A DNA stretch of 64,000 nucleotides from Aeromonas lacus (GTDB lineage Bacteria; Pseudomonadota; Gammaproteobacteria; Enterobacterales; Aeromonadaceae). The stretch spans positions 1 through 64,000 of the forward strand of contig NZ_JRGM01000015.1 of assembly GCF_000764665.1 (NCBI RefSeq). Reading direction: 5' to 3'. Positions 42,211 to 52,249 of the stretch are shown one piece after another; position 1 is the stretch's first letter; each line of letters opens with the position of its first letter. A model generated the notes under the pieces. It saw nothing but the letters and a program-made list of their open reading frames with translations, did not search any database and had not been told where the DNA came from. The position numbers and the translations under genes are program-made.

Positions 42211-42323
42211 CTCCAACTCCAGTCAGTAAATAAGGCTTTATTGACACGTCAATAAAGGCAATAGTTGCCCTATTTGAAATGATCCTGTTTATTATTGCAA
42301 GCCTAACCTGATAACCTACCGCC

Positions 42324-43610
42324 ATGAGCAAAACACACTTAACGACCGACAAATTCGCCCAAATGGGCCTCGAACCCGAAGTTCTGGCTGGTCTGGAAGC
42401 AAAGGGATTTCATTATTGCACGCCCATCCAGGCACTGTCCCTGCCACTGCTGGTAGAGGGCCATGACCTCGCCGGGCAAGCACAGACAGGCACCGGCAAA
42501 ACCATCGCCTTTCTGGCCGCCACCTTCAACTATCTTCTTACCCACCCACTGACCAAACCCCGTCTGGTAAATCAACCCAGAGCCATCATCATGGCACCCA
42601 CCCGGGAGCTGGCAGTACAGATCTATAACGATGCCGACAGCATCTCCGCCTCTACCGGCCTGAAACTCGGCCTCGCCTACGGTGGCGAAGGTTACGACAA
42701 GCAGCTGGCCGTACTGGAGCAGGGCGTCGACATCCTGATCGGCACCACCGGCCGCATCATCGACTACTTCAAGTCCAAGGTGATCGACCTGAGCAACATC
42801 CAGGTCGTGGTTCTGGACGAAGCGGATCGTATGTTCGATCTGGGCTTCATCAAGGACATCCGCTTCCTGTTCCGCCGCATGCCGCCCGCCACCGAGCGTC
42901 TGAGCATGCTGTTCTCCGCCACCCTCTCCCTACGCGTGCAGGAGCTGGCCTACGAACACATGAACCACCCGGAACATGTGCAGGTCGAGCCGGAGCAGAT
43001 GACCGGCGTGCGGATCAAGGAGGAGCTGTTCTACCCCTCCAACGAAGACAAGATGTTGCTGCTGCTCTCCCTGATGGAAGAGGAGTGGCCGGAAAAAGCG
43101 ATCGTCTTCGCCAACACCAAGCATGTCTGTGAAGACGTCCATGCCTGGCTGGAAAACGACGGCCACCGCGTTGGTCTGCTGACCGGCGACGTGCCGCAGA
43201 AGAAGCGGATGAAGATCCTGGAAGAGTTCACCAAGGGTGCGCTGGACATTCTGGTCGCCACCGACGTGGCCGCCCGTGGTCTGCACATCCCTGACGTGAC
43301 TCACGTCTTCAACTATGACCTGCCCGACGATGCCGAGGACTATGTACACCGTATCGGTCGTACCGGTCGTGCCGGCAAGAGCGGTCACTCCATCAGCCTG
43401 GCCTGTGAAGATTATGCCTTCAACCTGCCGGCCATCGAGGAGTACATCCACCACCCGATCCCGGTCAGCAAGTATGATCGCGAAGCACTGCTGGATGATG
43501 TCACCGCGCCGAAACGGGTGTTCCGCAACCGCCAACCAGTGAACCGCAACATGCGCGATCGCCAGGGTGGCAACAGCAACAACCGCCGTCGTCCGCCGCG
43601 CAAAAGCTAA
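42324..43610 (+). CDS. rhlB: ATP-dependent RNA helicase RhlB
   Basis: A 428-residue DEAD-box helicase (E. coli 421) that unwinds structured RNA for RNase E within the degradosome. Motifs: Q-motif before [10 protein letters not shown], motif I AQTGTGKT, motif [15 protein letters not shown] in LFSATL and motif [13 protein letters not shown]. The C-terminus is basic and Asn/Arg-rich. gppA follows after 12 bp. Confidence 0.96.
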   Translation: MSKTHLTTDKFAQMGLEPEVLAGLEAKGFHYCTPIQALSLPLLVEGHDLAGQAQTGTGKTIAFLAATFNYLLTHPLTKPRLVNQPRAIIMAPTRELAVQIYNDADSISASTGLKLGLAYGGEGYDKQLAVLEQGVDILIGTTGRIIDYFKSKVIDLSNIQVVVLDEADRMFDLGFIKDIRFLFRRMPPATERLSMLFSATLSLRVQELAYEHMNHPEHVQVEPEQMTGVRIKEELFYPSNEDKMLLLLSLMEEEWPEKAIVFANTKHVCEDVHAWLENDGHRVGLLTGDVPQKKRMKILEEFTKGALDILVATDVAARGLHIPDVTHVFNYDLPDDAEDYVHRIGRTGRAGKSGHSISLACEDYAFNLPAIEEYIHHPIPVSKYDREALLDDVTAPKRVFRNRQPVNRNMRDRQGGNSNNRRRPPRKS

Positions 43611-43622
43611 AGGATAGGCCCG

Positions 43623-45113
43623 TTGCACAACTCGCCTCTCTATGCCGCCATCGACCTCGGCTCCAACAGCTTTCACATGCTGGTGGTGCGCGAGGTCGCC
43701 GGTGCCCTGCGCACCGTTGCCAAGGTCAAACGCAAGGTTCGCCTCGCCGCCGGGCTTGATGCCGACTTCCGTCTCAGCCGTACCGCCATGGAGCGGGGCT
43801 GGGACTGTCTGCGCCTGTTCGCCGAACAGCTGCAGGACATTCCGGCCGACAACATCCGGGTAGTGGGTACCGCCACCCTGCGGTTGGCTACGAACGTCGA
43901 CGAGTTCATCAGCGAAGCGGAACGGGTGCTCAACCACAGCATCGAGATCATCTCGGGCGAGGAAGAGGCCAAGACCATCTATGAGGGGGTCTCCTGGACT
44001 TCCGCCGGGGAAGGCAACCGACTGGTTATCGATATCGGCGGTGCCAGTACCGAACTAGTGATTGGCGAGCACAGCGAAGCGAAACTGCTCAACAGCCTGC
44101 ACATGGGCTGCGTCACCTGGCTCAACAATCACTTCGGTGATGGCGAGCTCTCCGAAGCCCGTTTCGAGCAGGCGATTACCGCTGCGAAGGCCGTGCTGGA
44201 GAAGGTGGCGGATGATTACCGTGCCCTTGGCTGGCGCACCTGCGTCGGTGCCTCCGGCACGGTACAGGCGCTGCAGGAGATCATGCTGGCGCAGGGGAAG
44301 AGCGAGCGGGTCACCCTGCCGAAACTGCAGGAGCTGATGGGTCAGGCCATCGCCTGCGGCAAGCTCGACCAGCTGCAGCTGGAAGGGCTGGCGGCCGAAC
44401 GTCTGACCGTGTTCCCCTCCGGCCTCGCCATCCTGATCGCCATCTTTGAAACCCTGAACATCGAGAGCATGACCCTGGCGGGTGGTGCCCTGCGCGAAGG
44501 CTTGATCTACGGCCTGCTCGGCAACAATCACGACTGCGATGCCCGTGACCGCACCGCCGACAGCCTGATCAACCGCTACCAGCTGGACAAGGAGCATGCC
44601 GAGCGGGTGCGTGATACCGCCATCGAGGCGTTCACCCAGCTGCAGCCGGCCTGGCGCCTCTCCAAGCGCTATGGTCGCCCGATCTTGCGCTACGCGGCAC
44701 TGCTGCACGAAATCGGTCTTTGTATCGAGTACAAGAAGGCGCCGCAACATGCCGCCTACATCATCGACAACATCGATATGCCGGGCTTCACTCCCGCGCA
44801 GAAGAAGCTGTTGTCAGCCCTGCTGTTCAACCAGCGGGATGAATTCAAGCTGGAACCGCTGGAGAAGCAGGGGGCGGTCACCGCTCGTCAGGCGATCCGG
44901 CTGGCTCGCATCCTGCGTATCGCCCTGATCCTCTGCATGCGCCGCACCCAGGGAACCGTGCCCGGCTTCACGCTGGAAGCGGACGAGGATGCACTCACCC
45001 TGACCCTGCCCAAAGGGTGGCTCGAAGAGCACTACCTGCGCGCCAGCGAACTGCGCTTTGAAGTGGAGCGCCAGCAGAAGATGGGCTGGCCGACCCGTTT
45101 GCAGGAAGCCTGA
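43623..45113 (+). CDS. gppA: Guanosine-5'-triphosphate,3'-diphosphate pyrophosphatase GppA
   Basis: A 496-residue Ppx/GppA phosphatase (E. coli 494) that converts pppGpp to ppGpp. The N-terminal actin-like fold shows YAAIDLGSNSFHMLVV and the second phosphate motif VIDIGGASTEL. The C-terminal helical HD-like region is present. The start codon is TTG at 43623, preceded by AAGGAT; no ATG gives the conserved N-terminus. It is co-transcribed with rhlB. Confidence 0.94.
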   Translation: MHNSPLYAAIDLGSNSFHMLVVREVAGALRTVAKVKRKVRLAAGLDADFRLSRTAMERGWDCLRLFAEQLQDIPADNIRVVGTATLRLATNVDEFISEAERVLNHSIEIISGEEEAKTIYEGVSWTSAGEGNRLVIDIGGASTELVIGEHSEAKLLNSLHMGCVTWLNNHFGDGELSEARFEQAITAAKAVLEKVADDYRALGWRTCVGASGTVQALQEIMLAQGKSERVTLPKLQELMGQAIACGKLDQLQLEGLAAERLTVFPSGLAILIAIFETLNIESMTLAGGALREGLIYGLLGNNHDCDARDRTADSLINRYQLDKEHAERVRDTAIEAFTQLQPAWRLSKRYGRPILRYAALLHEIGLCIEYKKAPQHAAYIIDNIDMPGFTPAQKKLLSALLFNQRDEFKLEPLEKQGAVTARQAIRLARILRIALILCMRRTQGTVPGFTLEADEDALTLTLPKGWLEEHYLRASELRFEVERQQKMGWPTRLQEA

Positions 45114-45140
45114 TCCCTCTGCCTTCTCAAGGAGCAGACC

Positions 45141-45410
45141 ATGCCGGATTACCAACCCATCAGCTGTGACCTCTACGACTGGCTGGAGATTGCCGCCAGC
45201 TGGCAGTTGCCGGTCGCGCTGACCAGTCGGGACGGACGTGAGTGGGCGGATCGGATCCGCACCATAGAGGCCCGCGATGGGGTGGAGTATCTCCAGCTGC
45301 ACAGCGGCGAGCAGCTCAGTCTGGCGGATCTGGCGACCATGACGCTCAGCTGGCAGGGAGAGGAGAAGCTGATCCGCTTCGCCCCACCAGCCCAGTCAGA
45401 CAGCCAATAA
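45141..45410 (+). CDS. rof: Rho-binding antiterminator Rof (YaeO-like)
   Basis: An 89-residue protein resembling E. coli Rof/YaeO: YQPISCDLYDWLEIA near the N-terminus and GVEYLQLHSGEQLSLADLATMTL in the middle. Rof binds the Rho primary RNA-binding site and inhibits termination. It is only about 3.5 kb from rho and directly downstream of gppA (27 bp), unlike in E. coli, where rof lies elsewhere. A strong terminator follows. Confidence 0.85.
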   Translation: MPDYQPISCDLYDWLEIAASWQLPVALTSRDGREWADRIRTIEARDGVEYLQLHSGEQLSLADLATMTLSWQGEEKLIRFAPPAQSDSQ

Positions 45411-45416
45411 ATAGCA

Positions 45417-45450
45417 AGAGGGCCAACCCGATCAGGTTGGCCCTCTTCTT
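45417..45450. terminator. Terminator after rof
   Basis: The 12-bp stem AGAGGGCCAACC/GGTTGGCCCTCT (45417-45428 / 45435-45446) is followed by TCTT. It also serves the convergent rsmJ. Confidence 0.88.
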
Positions 45451-45480
45451 TGGTCGCCCGGACGATATGCCGGTCGCCGC

Positions 45481-46227
45481 TTAACTCGCCAGCGCAGCCA
45501 TTACGTAGACATCGAAGCGGTTGCTCTTGGTCTCGATGGCCATGCTCGGCTTCTGTTCGTTGAGCCAGCCGGCGTAGTCGGGGCGCTTCACCACCACCCG
45601 CTTCTCTGCCATTTGGAGCGCTGCTGGCAGCAGGGCATCGGCATCGAGATCCGGCCCCACCAGCGACTGGAATACCCGCATCTCTTTTTTCACCAGCGCC
45701 GACTTCTGCTTGTGCGGGAACATGGGATCGAGGTAGATCACCTCGGGCCGTTCGGTCAGCCCCAGCAGGGTATTGACCGCAGGCCCGTGCAACAGCTGCA
45801 TCCGCTCGCGTACCCAAGGGCCAATCTCGGAGTCTTCTGCGGCTCGTGCCAGCCCATCCTGCAGCAGGGCGGCCACCACTGGACTGCGCTCAATCATGGT
45901 CACCCGGCAGCCGAGAGAGGCGAGCACGAAGGCATCGCGTCCCAGCCCGGCGGTGGCATCGACCACGGTCGGAGTCGCCCCCGACTTGAGCCCCACCGCC
46001 TTGGCAATGGACTGACCGCGACCGCCGCCAAACTTGCGGCGATGGGCGACCGCGCCTTCGACGAAATCCACGTAGACGGCCCCCAGCTTGGGCTCATCCA
46101 GCTTGCGCAACTCCAGCCGCTCCGGGGTAAACACCAGAGCAAACTGGGGAAGGTCTATCTGGGCAAGCTGGCTGGTCAGCGCGTCTGCCTGCGCGGCCTT
46201 GGCGGGGTCTTCGAGGAGGATTTGCAT
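45481..46227 (-). CDS. rsmJ: 16S rRNA (guanine1516-N2)-methyltransferase RsmJ
   Basis: A 248-residue SAM-dependent methyltransferase (E. coli 250). The SAM-binding motif is [19 protein letters not shown], and the catalytic-type motif [13 protein letters not shown] is conserved. The start is the ATG giving [10 protein letters not shown]; upstream in-frame sequence is not conserved in character. In E. coli rsmJ is adjacent to prlC. Here two accessory genes lie between them. Confidence 0.93.
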   Translation of the reverse strand: MQILLEDPAKAAQADALTSQLAQIDLPQFALVFTPERLELRKLDEPKLGAVYVDFVEGAVAHRRKFGGGRGQSIAKAVGLKSGATPTVVDATAGLGRDAFVLASLGCRVTMIERSPVVAALLQDGLARAAEDSEIGPWVRERMQLLHGPAVNTLLGLTERPEVIYLDPMFPHKQKSALVKKEMRVFQSLVGPDLDADALLPAALQMAEKRVVVKRPDYAGWLNEQKPSMAIETKSNRFDVYVMAALAS

Positions 46228-46303
46228 GGTCTCTGGATGCGTTCTAAGTTCAGTGAACCGAGTGTACCACAGCCCATTCGCGTCGCTGTAGGGAGGAAAC
46301 CCC

Positions 46304-47045
46304 ATGAACCTGCTCATCGCCTTGCTGCTCGCCGCCCAGAGCAGCCCCCATCTCAAGGTCTGTGGTGTGGACTGGCCCCCCTTCTCCTATGCCGAACAGG
46401 GCAACCTGATGGAGGGAATATCAGTCGAGATCCATCAGGAAGTAGCACACCGCCTCGGCATGAGCCTCACCCTGCTCGAACTGCCTTGGGGACGCTGCGA
46501 ACAGTACGTCAACACCGAGCTGGCGGACGGCATTCTCGACAACGCTCCCCTGCCCGGCTGCTACCACTCTGACCTTGCCACCGCCTTCTACCCGCTGGCC
46601 GCCTATGTGCGCACCGACAGCCCGCTGCAAACCTTCTCGTGGGAGATGGCCAAGGGATTGAAAGTGGGGATGGTCAGGGGCTATGACTACACGGACAAGA
46701 TCAAGAACTTCACCGGCTGGGAACCCATCAAGGCCCACTCCGACAAACAGTTGCTGCTGATGCTGGAGAAGAGCCGGGTCGACATGATAGTGCTGGATTA
46801 CTTCTCGGCCCCCATCCTCTCCAAGGAGCAGGACGTCAAGATCCGCGCCCTCACCCCCTTTATCGATTCAACCCCGCTCTATCTCTGCTTTGGCAAACAG
46901 AGAGCAGAGCTGCTTGCCCGCCTACAACAAGGCGCTGCAGCAGATGCTGGACGAGGGCGTGCTGGATCGCATCTATCTACGCTATCTCGGGGAGGATTAC
47001 CGGACGCTGCGGGGCAAGCAGGAGAAATTGAAACCGACGCAGTGA
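46304..47045 (+). pseudogene. Amino-acid-type periplasmic binding protein, frameshifted near the C-terminus
   Basis: A family-3 solute-binding protein: [29 protein letters not shown] and ADGILDNAPL are typical. It has a short signal peptide ([13 protein letters not shown]) and AGGGAGG before the ATG. After ...KQRAELL the open frame switches to a Gly/Ala/Arg-rich sequence unlike the family, running to 47089. Another frame from about 46915 reads AYNKALQQMLDEGVLDRIYL, then RYLGEDY, and stops at 47043-47045. One extra T at 46914/46915 explains the switch (CTGCTTGCCC for CTGCTGCCC). It is a recent pseudogene or a sequencing error. It is convergent with the GGDEF-EAL gene. Confidence 0.8.
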
Positions 47046-47048
47046 CAG

Positions 47049-49598
47049 TCAGCTGGAACGAGCCTGCAAAAACATGTTCTTGTCGTTGAGCTGCAAGTAT
47101 TCGGTGAGATCGTCGTAGGCGAGCGGACGGCTGAGCAGATAACCCTGAGTAAAGGCACACCCCTTCTGGCAGAGGAAGTTGAGCTGCTCGCGAGTCTCCA
47201 CCCCTTCTATAACCACCTGCATCCCGAGGTTGTGCACTATGTTGATGATGCCGTCGAGCAGCATGCGATCCTGCTCGTTGAAGGGGATATGGCGCACGAA
47301 AGATCGGTCGATCTTGACCAGATCGACCGGGAATGTGCGCAGATAGTTAAGCGCCGAGTAGCCGGTGCCGAAGTCATCGATGGCCAGCTTGCAACCCGCC
47401 TCGCGCAGGGCATCGATCCGCACCCTGTGCTGATCGCTGCTCTCCATCAGCAGAGATTCGGTAATTTCGATGACGATGTCGGCAGGATCGAGCTCAAAAT
47501 GGTGGATCACCTTGAGCCATTCGCTCGCTTCCGGATCTATGGTCTGGAACTCCATGGTGGAGCGATTGATCGACATCTGCAGATCAGGAAAACCGGAGCG
47601 CTGCAAACGCGCCAGATCCCGACACGACTGCCACAGCACCAATGAACCCAGCCCCTGGATCAGCCCCGCCTCTTCCGCCAGTGGGATGAACTCGGCCGGT
47701 GAAACCTGTCCCCACTGGGGGTGATACCAGCGCACCAGCGCCTCCAGCTTGGCCACCCGCCCGCTGCGGTTGTCCCAGATGGGCTGGTAGGCCATGGTCA
47801 GCTGTTCCTGCTTGATCGCCTCCGCCAGATCCTGCTGCATCTGATGGCGCTGGCGCACCTCTTCCCGCATGGTGGAGCAGTAGGTGCCGATCAGTCGCCC
47901 CTGCCGTTTGGCGGCAAACAGCGCCTGCTCGGCGTTGCGCAGCAGCTCGTCGCTCTCGCTGCCATCGATGGGGCAGAGGGTCATCCCCACAGTCGCCGTC
48001 ACGTAGAGGTGCTGATTCGCCAGCATGAAGGGACGGGCGAAGCTGCCGATCACCTGCTTGGCAAACACCTCTGCCTGACGGCGGGTCACTATGCCCGGCA
48101 CCAGAAAGGCGAACTCGTCGCCACCGATGCGGGCCACCAGATCCTCGGTGCGCACCCGGCTCACCAACCGATCCGACACCTCCCGCAACAAGGCATCACC
48201 GGCATGGTGATCCATGCTGTTGTTGACCGCCTTGAAGTTGTTGAGGTCGAGTACCATCAGGGCGAAGCGTTCGCCCCGCTCGCAGAAACGGCCGAGACAG
48301 CGACCAAACAGCCAGCGGTTGGGCAGGCTGGTGAGGTTGTCGTAGTTGGCCTGTGCCGCGATCTTCTGTTCGGCGAGCTTAGTCTGGGAAAGATCGCTGA
48401 AAATGGCGATATATTGCTGGATCTTTCCCCCTTCTCGCAGGGTGCTGATCATCAGCTGCTGCGGGTAGAGCTTGCCGTTCTTGCGCTTGTTCCACACCTC
48501 GCCGCGCCACACCCCCACCCGCTCCAGCGCGTGGTACATGTCGGCATAGAAGGTCTGATCGTGCAGGCCGGACTTGAGGATGCTGGGGCGCTGGCCACAC
48601 ACCTCCTCGCTGCTGTAGCCGGTGATCTGCTCGAACGCCGGGTTGACCGAGATGATGCGGCTGTCGTCATCACACACCAGGATCGCCTCGGAGAGGTTGT
48701 CATAGACCCGGTGGGATAGCTTGAGCTGTTCGGCGTGGCGCTTGAGGGGATCGATATTCTCCAGCAGCACCATCAGATAATCCGGCTGCTGCAGAGCATC
48801 GCGAATAAGGGTCACCGTCACCCGCCCCCACAGCACTTCCCCGCCCTTGCAGAAGTAGCGCTTCTCCTGGGTGAAGCTGCTGCGCTCGCCACGATAGATC
48901 TGCTCATAGTATTCGGCACTGCGCATCCAGTCTTCGGGATGATTGATGTCGGAGATGGTGCGATGGAGCAACTCATCGAGCGGGTATCCCAGCATCTTCT
49001 CGATGGCCGGATTGGCCCAGAGGATTCGCCCGGCAAGGTCCAGCTTGCCGATCCCGACCGGCGCATGGGAGAGCATGCTCTGCAGCATATGGGGCGAATC
49101 GGGCAGCGGTTGCTGCGCTCGCTGCAGCAGGAGGGCCAGCTCGCGACCGGCCAACGGCCCCAGCAGCTTGAGCAACCCCATCACCTTACCCATGTTGGCC
49201 TGCGGCTGGCGATAGAGCAGGCTGCAGATGCCGATGGGCTCGCCATCGGCGTTCTTGAGCACGATGCCGGCATAGGCCTGAGGCTGCCACTCCTGTGCGA
49301 GGGGCACATGGGGGAAGAGCTGGAGCAGACGGTCGCTGAACCAGGCTTCTCCCTCATGCCAGGTGATGGCATCGGGCGAGCCGGTTAGCGGCAGTTGCAG
49401 GGATTCGGGTTCAAGACAGGAGGGATAAGCGGCCTGCGCCCTGAATTGGGCAGCGTTTGGTTCCCATGCTGTGATCAGGACGACATCAGCCATCACAACC
49501 GCGGCGATTTCACTCACAAAGGTATCGAAATATCCCTGACCACTCGAATGAGCCAGACTGGAGATGATTTGATAGACGGAATCGAGTGCTCGCCTCAT
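47049..49598 (-). CDS. GAF-PAS-PAS-GGDEF-EAL signalling protein
   Basis: About 849 residues. An N-terminal GAF-like domain (about 10-165) is followed by two PAS/PAC domains (about 175-300 and 300-425). The GGDEF domain (about 430-590) has the intact RIGGDEFAFLV, and the EAL domain (about 600-845) has LEALVRW, SINRSTM, EITESLL, DDFGTGYSA, KIDRSF and EGVET. Both catalytic signatures look active, so net activity could be c-di-GMP synthesis or breakdown. No transmembrane helix is seen. The start is the ATG giving MRRALDSVYQ; a longer frame starts at 49679. It lies between rsmJ and prlC, beside the binding-protein gene, which is a plausible sensory partner. Confidence 0.88.
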   Translation of the reverse strand: MRRALDSVYQIISSLAHSSGQGYFDTFVSEIAAVVMADVVLITAWEPNAAQFRAQAAYPSCLEPESLQLPLTGSPDAITWHEGEAWFSDRLLQLFPHVPLAQEWQPQAYAGIVLKNADGEPIGICSLLYRQPQANMGKVMGLLKLLGPLAGRELALLLQRAQQPLPDSPHMLQSMLSHAPVGIGKLDLAGRILWANPAIEKMLGYPLDELLHRTISDINHPEDWMRSAEYYEQIYRGERSSFTQEKRYFCKGGEVLWGRVTVTLIRDALQQPDYLMVLLENIDPLKRHAEQLKLSHRVYDNLSEAILVCDDDSRIISVNPAFEQITGYSSEEVCGQRPSILKSGLHDQTFYADMYHALERVGVWRGEVWNKRKNGKLYPQQLMISTLREGGKIQQYIAIFSDLSQTKLAEQKIAAQANYDNLTSLPNRWLFGRCLGRFCERGERFALMVLDLNNFKAVNNSMDHHAGDALLREVSDRLVSRVRTEDLVARIGGDEFAFLVPGIVTRRQAEVFAKQVIGSFARPFMLANQHLYVTATVGMTLCPIDGSESDELLRNAEQALFAAKRQGRLIGTYCSTMREEVRQRHQMQQDLAEAIKQEQLTMAYQPIWDNRSGRVAKLEALVRWYHPQWGQVSPAEFIPLAEEAGLIQGLGSLVLWQSCRDLARLQRSGFPDLQMSINRSTMEFQTIDPEASEWLKVIHHFELDPADIVIEITESLLMESSDQHRVRIDALREAGCKLAIDDFGTGYSALNYLRTFPVDLVKIDRSFVRHIPFNEQDRMLLDGIINIVHNLGMQVVIEGVETREQLNFLCQKGCAFTQGYLLSRPLAYDDLTEYLQLNDKNMFLQARSS

Positions 49599-49698
49599 GG
49601 CAAGGGGCTTTCTCTCCTTGAAGATGTAGAACACGACTCTACTTAAGAGGCGCGGGCAGTGCAAACATGCATTCAGCAAGATATTAAAAAGGCATGAG

Positions 49699-49725
49699 AA
49701 AAGGGACCAAAAGGTCCCTTTTTAT
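49699..49725 (-). terminator. Terminator downstream of prlC
   Basis: The 10-bp stem AAAAGGGACC/GGTCCCTTTT with an AAAA loop (49699-49722). It follows the duplicated prlC tail rather than prlC itself by about 12 bp. Confidence 0.85.
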
Positions 49726-49733
49726 GGCAAAAA

Positions 49734-49800
49734 TCACGCCTTGATCCCACTATGCCGCAAAAGCGTATCTGCTTGAAGCTCACCGCTACGGCGGGGATGA
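49734..49800 (-). pseudogene. Diverged second copy of the prlC 3' end
   Basis: On the minus strand this segment encodes GELQADTLLRHSGIKA then a stop, closely paralleling the prlC C-terminus REPKVDALLRHSGIAA. The two DNA copies (49734 onward and 49805 onward, offset 71 bp) align without gaps for about 60 bp at roughly two-thirds identity. It has no start codon and is only a tail fragment. Confidence 0.75.
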
Positions 49801-49804
49801 AAGG

Positions 49805-51847
49805 TTATGCAGCAATCCCGCTATGGCGCAGCAGCGCATCGACCTTTGGCTCCCGGCCGCGGAAGGCACGGAACAGCTCCATCGGCTCCTTCGAGCCCCC
49901 TTTCTCCAGAATGTTCTGCAGGAAGGATTGGCCGGTCGCAGGGTTGAAGATCCCCTCCTCCTCGAAACGGGAGAAGGCATCGGCAGAGAGCACTTCCGCC
50001 CACTTGTAGCTGTAATAGCCCGCCGCATAACCGCCGGCAAAGATGTGCGAGAAGCTGTGCTGGAAGCGGTTGAACGTCGGCGGCGTCATTACCGCCACCT
50101 GGCTGCGCACCTCGTCCAGCAGCGCCGGGATCTGGTCCGGTTTGGCCGGATCAAACTCCTGATGCAGACGGAAGTCGAACAGAGCGAACTCCAGCTGACG
50201 CAGCATCTGCATGGCGGCCTGGAAGTTGCGGGCTGTCAGCATCTTCTCCAGCAGATCGGCAGGCAGCGGCTCGCCGGTCTCGTAATGGCCGGAGATAAAG
50301 GCCAGCGCTTCCGACTCCCAGCACCAGTTCTCGAGGAACTGGCTTGGCAACTCGACTGCATCCCAGGCCACGCCGTTGATGCCGGCCACGCCAGCCACGT
50401 CGATCCGGGTCAGCATGTGGTGAATGCCGTGACCGAATTCGTGGAACAGGGTGACCACTTCGTCATGGGTAAAGAGCGCAGGCTTGCCATCCACCGGGCC
50501 GTTGAAGTTGCAGGTCAGGTAGGCGACCGGCTTTTGCAGCGACCCATCCTGACGGTAGCGACGACCCAGGCAGACATCCATCCAGGCTCCGCCCCGCTTG
50601 TGCTCGCGGGCGTAGAGATCGAGATAGAAGCTACCACGCAGTTCGTCCTCGCTATCGAAGATGTCGTAGAAGCGCACATCCGGATGCCAGGTGTCGATGC
50701 CGAGGCGCTCGCGCACTTTCATGCCGAACACCCGCTTGACCACTTCGAACAACCCCTTCACCACCTTGTTGGCGGGGAAGTAGGGGCGCAGCTGCTCGTC
50801 GGAGATGGAGAATTTGTGCTGCTTGAGCTTCTCGGCGTAGTAGGCGAGATCCCAGGCTGCCAGCTCGCTCTGGCCGTGTTGTTCGGCGGCAAAGGCGCGG
50901 ATCTCTTCCAGCTCTGCTTTGCCTTGCGGCAGGGATTTGGCCGCCAGATCGGTGAGGAAATCCACCACCTGGCTGGTCTTGTCAGCCATCTTGGTCGCCA
51001 GCGACAGCTCGGCATAGTTGGCAAAGCCCAACAACCGGGCCAGCTCGCTGCGCAGGGTGAGCAGCTCGGTCATGATGGCGGAGTTGTCCCACTTGCCAGC
51101 ATTGGGCCCCTGATCGGAAGCGCGGGTGGTGAAGGCTTCATACATCTCGGCCCGCAGCTCGCGGTTGTCGGCATACATCATCACCGGCAGGTAGGAGGGA
51201 ATATCCAGCGTGAACAGCCACCCCTCCTTGCCTTTGAACTCGGCCATCTGGCGAGCCGCCGCCAGCACGCTCTCCGGCAGACCGGCCAGCTCAGCCTCAT
51301 CGGCCACCAGCTTGTGCCAGCCCTGGGTCGCATCCAGCACGTTGTTGCTGAAGCGGGAAGCCAGCTCGGAGAGGCGGGCCTGAATTTCGCCGTAGCGCTG
51401 CTGCGCCTCGGCAGGCAGACCAATACCGGAGAGGCGGAAGTCGCGCAGGGTGTTCTGGATCTCCTTGCGCTGGGCGCCGCCAAGCCGCGGGAAATCATCG
51501 CTCTCGGAGAGCGCCAGATAGGCTTGATAGAGCCCCTCGTGTTGACCGACATAGGTCTGGAATTCGGAGAGCAGCGGCAGACAGGCATCGTGGGCCGCGC
51601 GCAGTGGTTCGCTGTTGAGCACGGAGTTGAGGTGGCTGACCGGTGACCAGATCCGCGCCAGACGGTCGTTGACCTCTTCCAGCGGGGCGATCAGGCTGTC
51701 CCAGGTGTGGGGCTCGGAGTGCGCCAGCACATCCTTGATCTTCTGTTTGCAATCGGCGATGGCCTGCGTCACGGCGGGCTGTACATGATCAGGCTGGATC
51801 TGGCTGAAAGGGGGCAGCGAATCCATTGACAGCAAAGGGTTATTCAT
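49805..51847 (-). CDS. prlC: Oligopeptidase A (PrlC)
   Basis: A 680-residue M3 zinc metallopeptidase, the same length as E. coli PrlC. It degrades cytosolic oligopeptides and cleaved signal peptides. The zinc-binding motif is LFHEFGHGIHHML, with the third ligand Glu in NWCWESEAL. The C-terminal 20 codons are duplicated just downstream. rsmJ, its E. coli neighbour, lies about 3.6 kb farther left. Confidence 0.96.
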   Translation of the reverse strand: MNNPLLSMDSLPPFSQIQPDHVQPAVTQAIADCKQKIKDVLAHSEPHTWDSLIAPLEEVNDRLARIWSPVSHLNSVLNSEPLRAAHDACLPLLSEFQTYVGQHEGLYQAYLALSESDDFPRLGGAQRKEIQNTLRDFRLSGIGLPAEAQQRYGEIQARLSELASRFSNNVLDATQGWHKLVADEAELAGLPESVLAAARQMAEFKGKEGWLFTLDIPSYLPVMMYADNRELRAEMYEAFTTRASDQGPNAGKWDNSAIMTELLTLRSELARLLGFANYAELSLATKMADKTSQVVDFLTDLAAKSLPQGKAELEEIRAFAAEQHGQSELAAWDLAYYAEKLKQHKFSISDEQLRPYFPANKVVKGLFEVVKRVFGMKVRERLGIDTWHPDVRFYDIFDSEDELRGSFYLDLYAREHKRGGAWMDVCLGRRYRQDGSLQKPVAYLTCNFNGPVDGKPALFTHDEVVTLFHEFGHGIHHMLTRIDVAGVAGINGVAWDAVELPSQFLENWCWESEALAFISGHYETGEPLPADLLEKMLTARNFQAAMQMLRQLEFALFDFRLHQEFDPAKPDQIPALLDEVRSQVAVMTPPTFNRFQHSFSHIFAGGYAAGYYSYKWAEVLSADAFSRFEEEGIFNPATGQSFLQNILEKGGSKEPMELFRAFRGREPKVDALLRHSGIAA

Positions 51848-52249
51848 CCCGGTTACCTCTTGTTTGGTCTTGAACAGACCGCTTTAGCAGCTCTTCATGG
51901 TTCTCTAACATGTGGCCAAGTCACGCAATAATCAAGCTTCAATCCGCCTGTCGGCACGGTTTTCCCCTCTTTGTGAGCTCAAACACCTCTCTGCCAGACA
52001 CTGGACGGCAACAGCATGAATAATCGGTACTTTTTTGCTCTTTTTACGGCTTTTTCAACTCTCGAACAACAAGGGAGCAGACCAAATCCAATCGACAAAG
52101 GAGTACGTCACAACAGACTATCACCGGCCTTTTCCATACTTGGAAAATAATTAATCAATAAGTTAATAACTAAAACAAATCATGTACATACGTTGATTAA
52201 TTTGTTTTTAAGTGCATATCATAAGCAGCCTGTTACTCAGGTCACTTGA
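51848..52249. promoter_or_regulatory. Intergenic region with AT-rich promoter for chitinase
   Basis: About 400 bp between divergent prlC and the chitinase riboswitch. The stretch 52145-52215 is very AT-rich (TTAATCAATAAGTTAATAAC and following) and is the likely promoter area. No single -10/-35 pair can be chosen with confidence. No ORF is seen. Confidence 0.45.

Noticed and set aside
46911-47089. Genuine alternative Gly/Ala/Arg-rich C-terminus for the binding protein
   Set aside because: The other frame restores the expected family ending and stops exactly before the neighbouring gene, so a frameshift is the simpler explanation.
49823-51646. Long plus-strand frame opposite prlC
   Set aside because: Antisense composition. 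prlC has the zinc motif and full family length.
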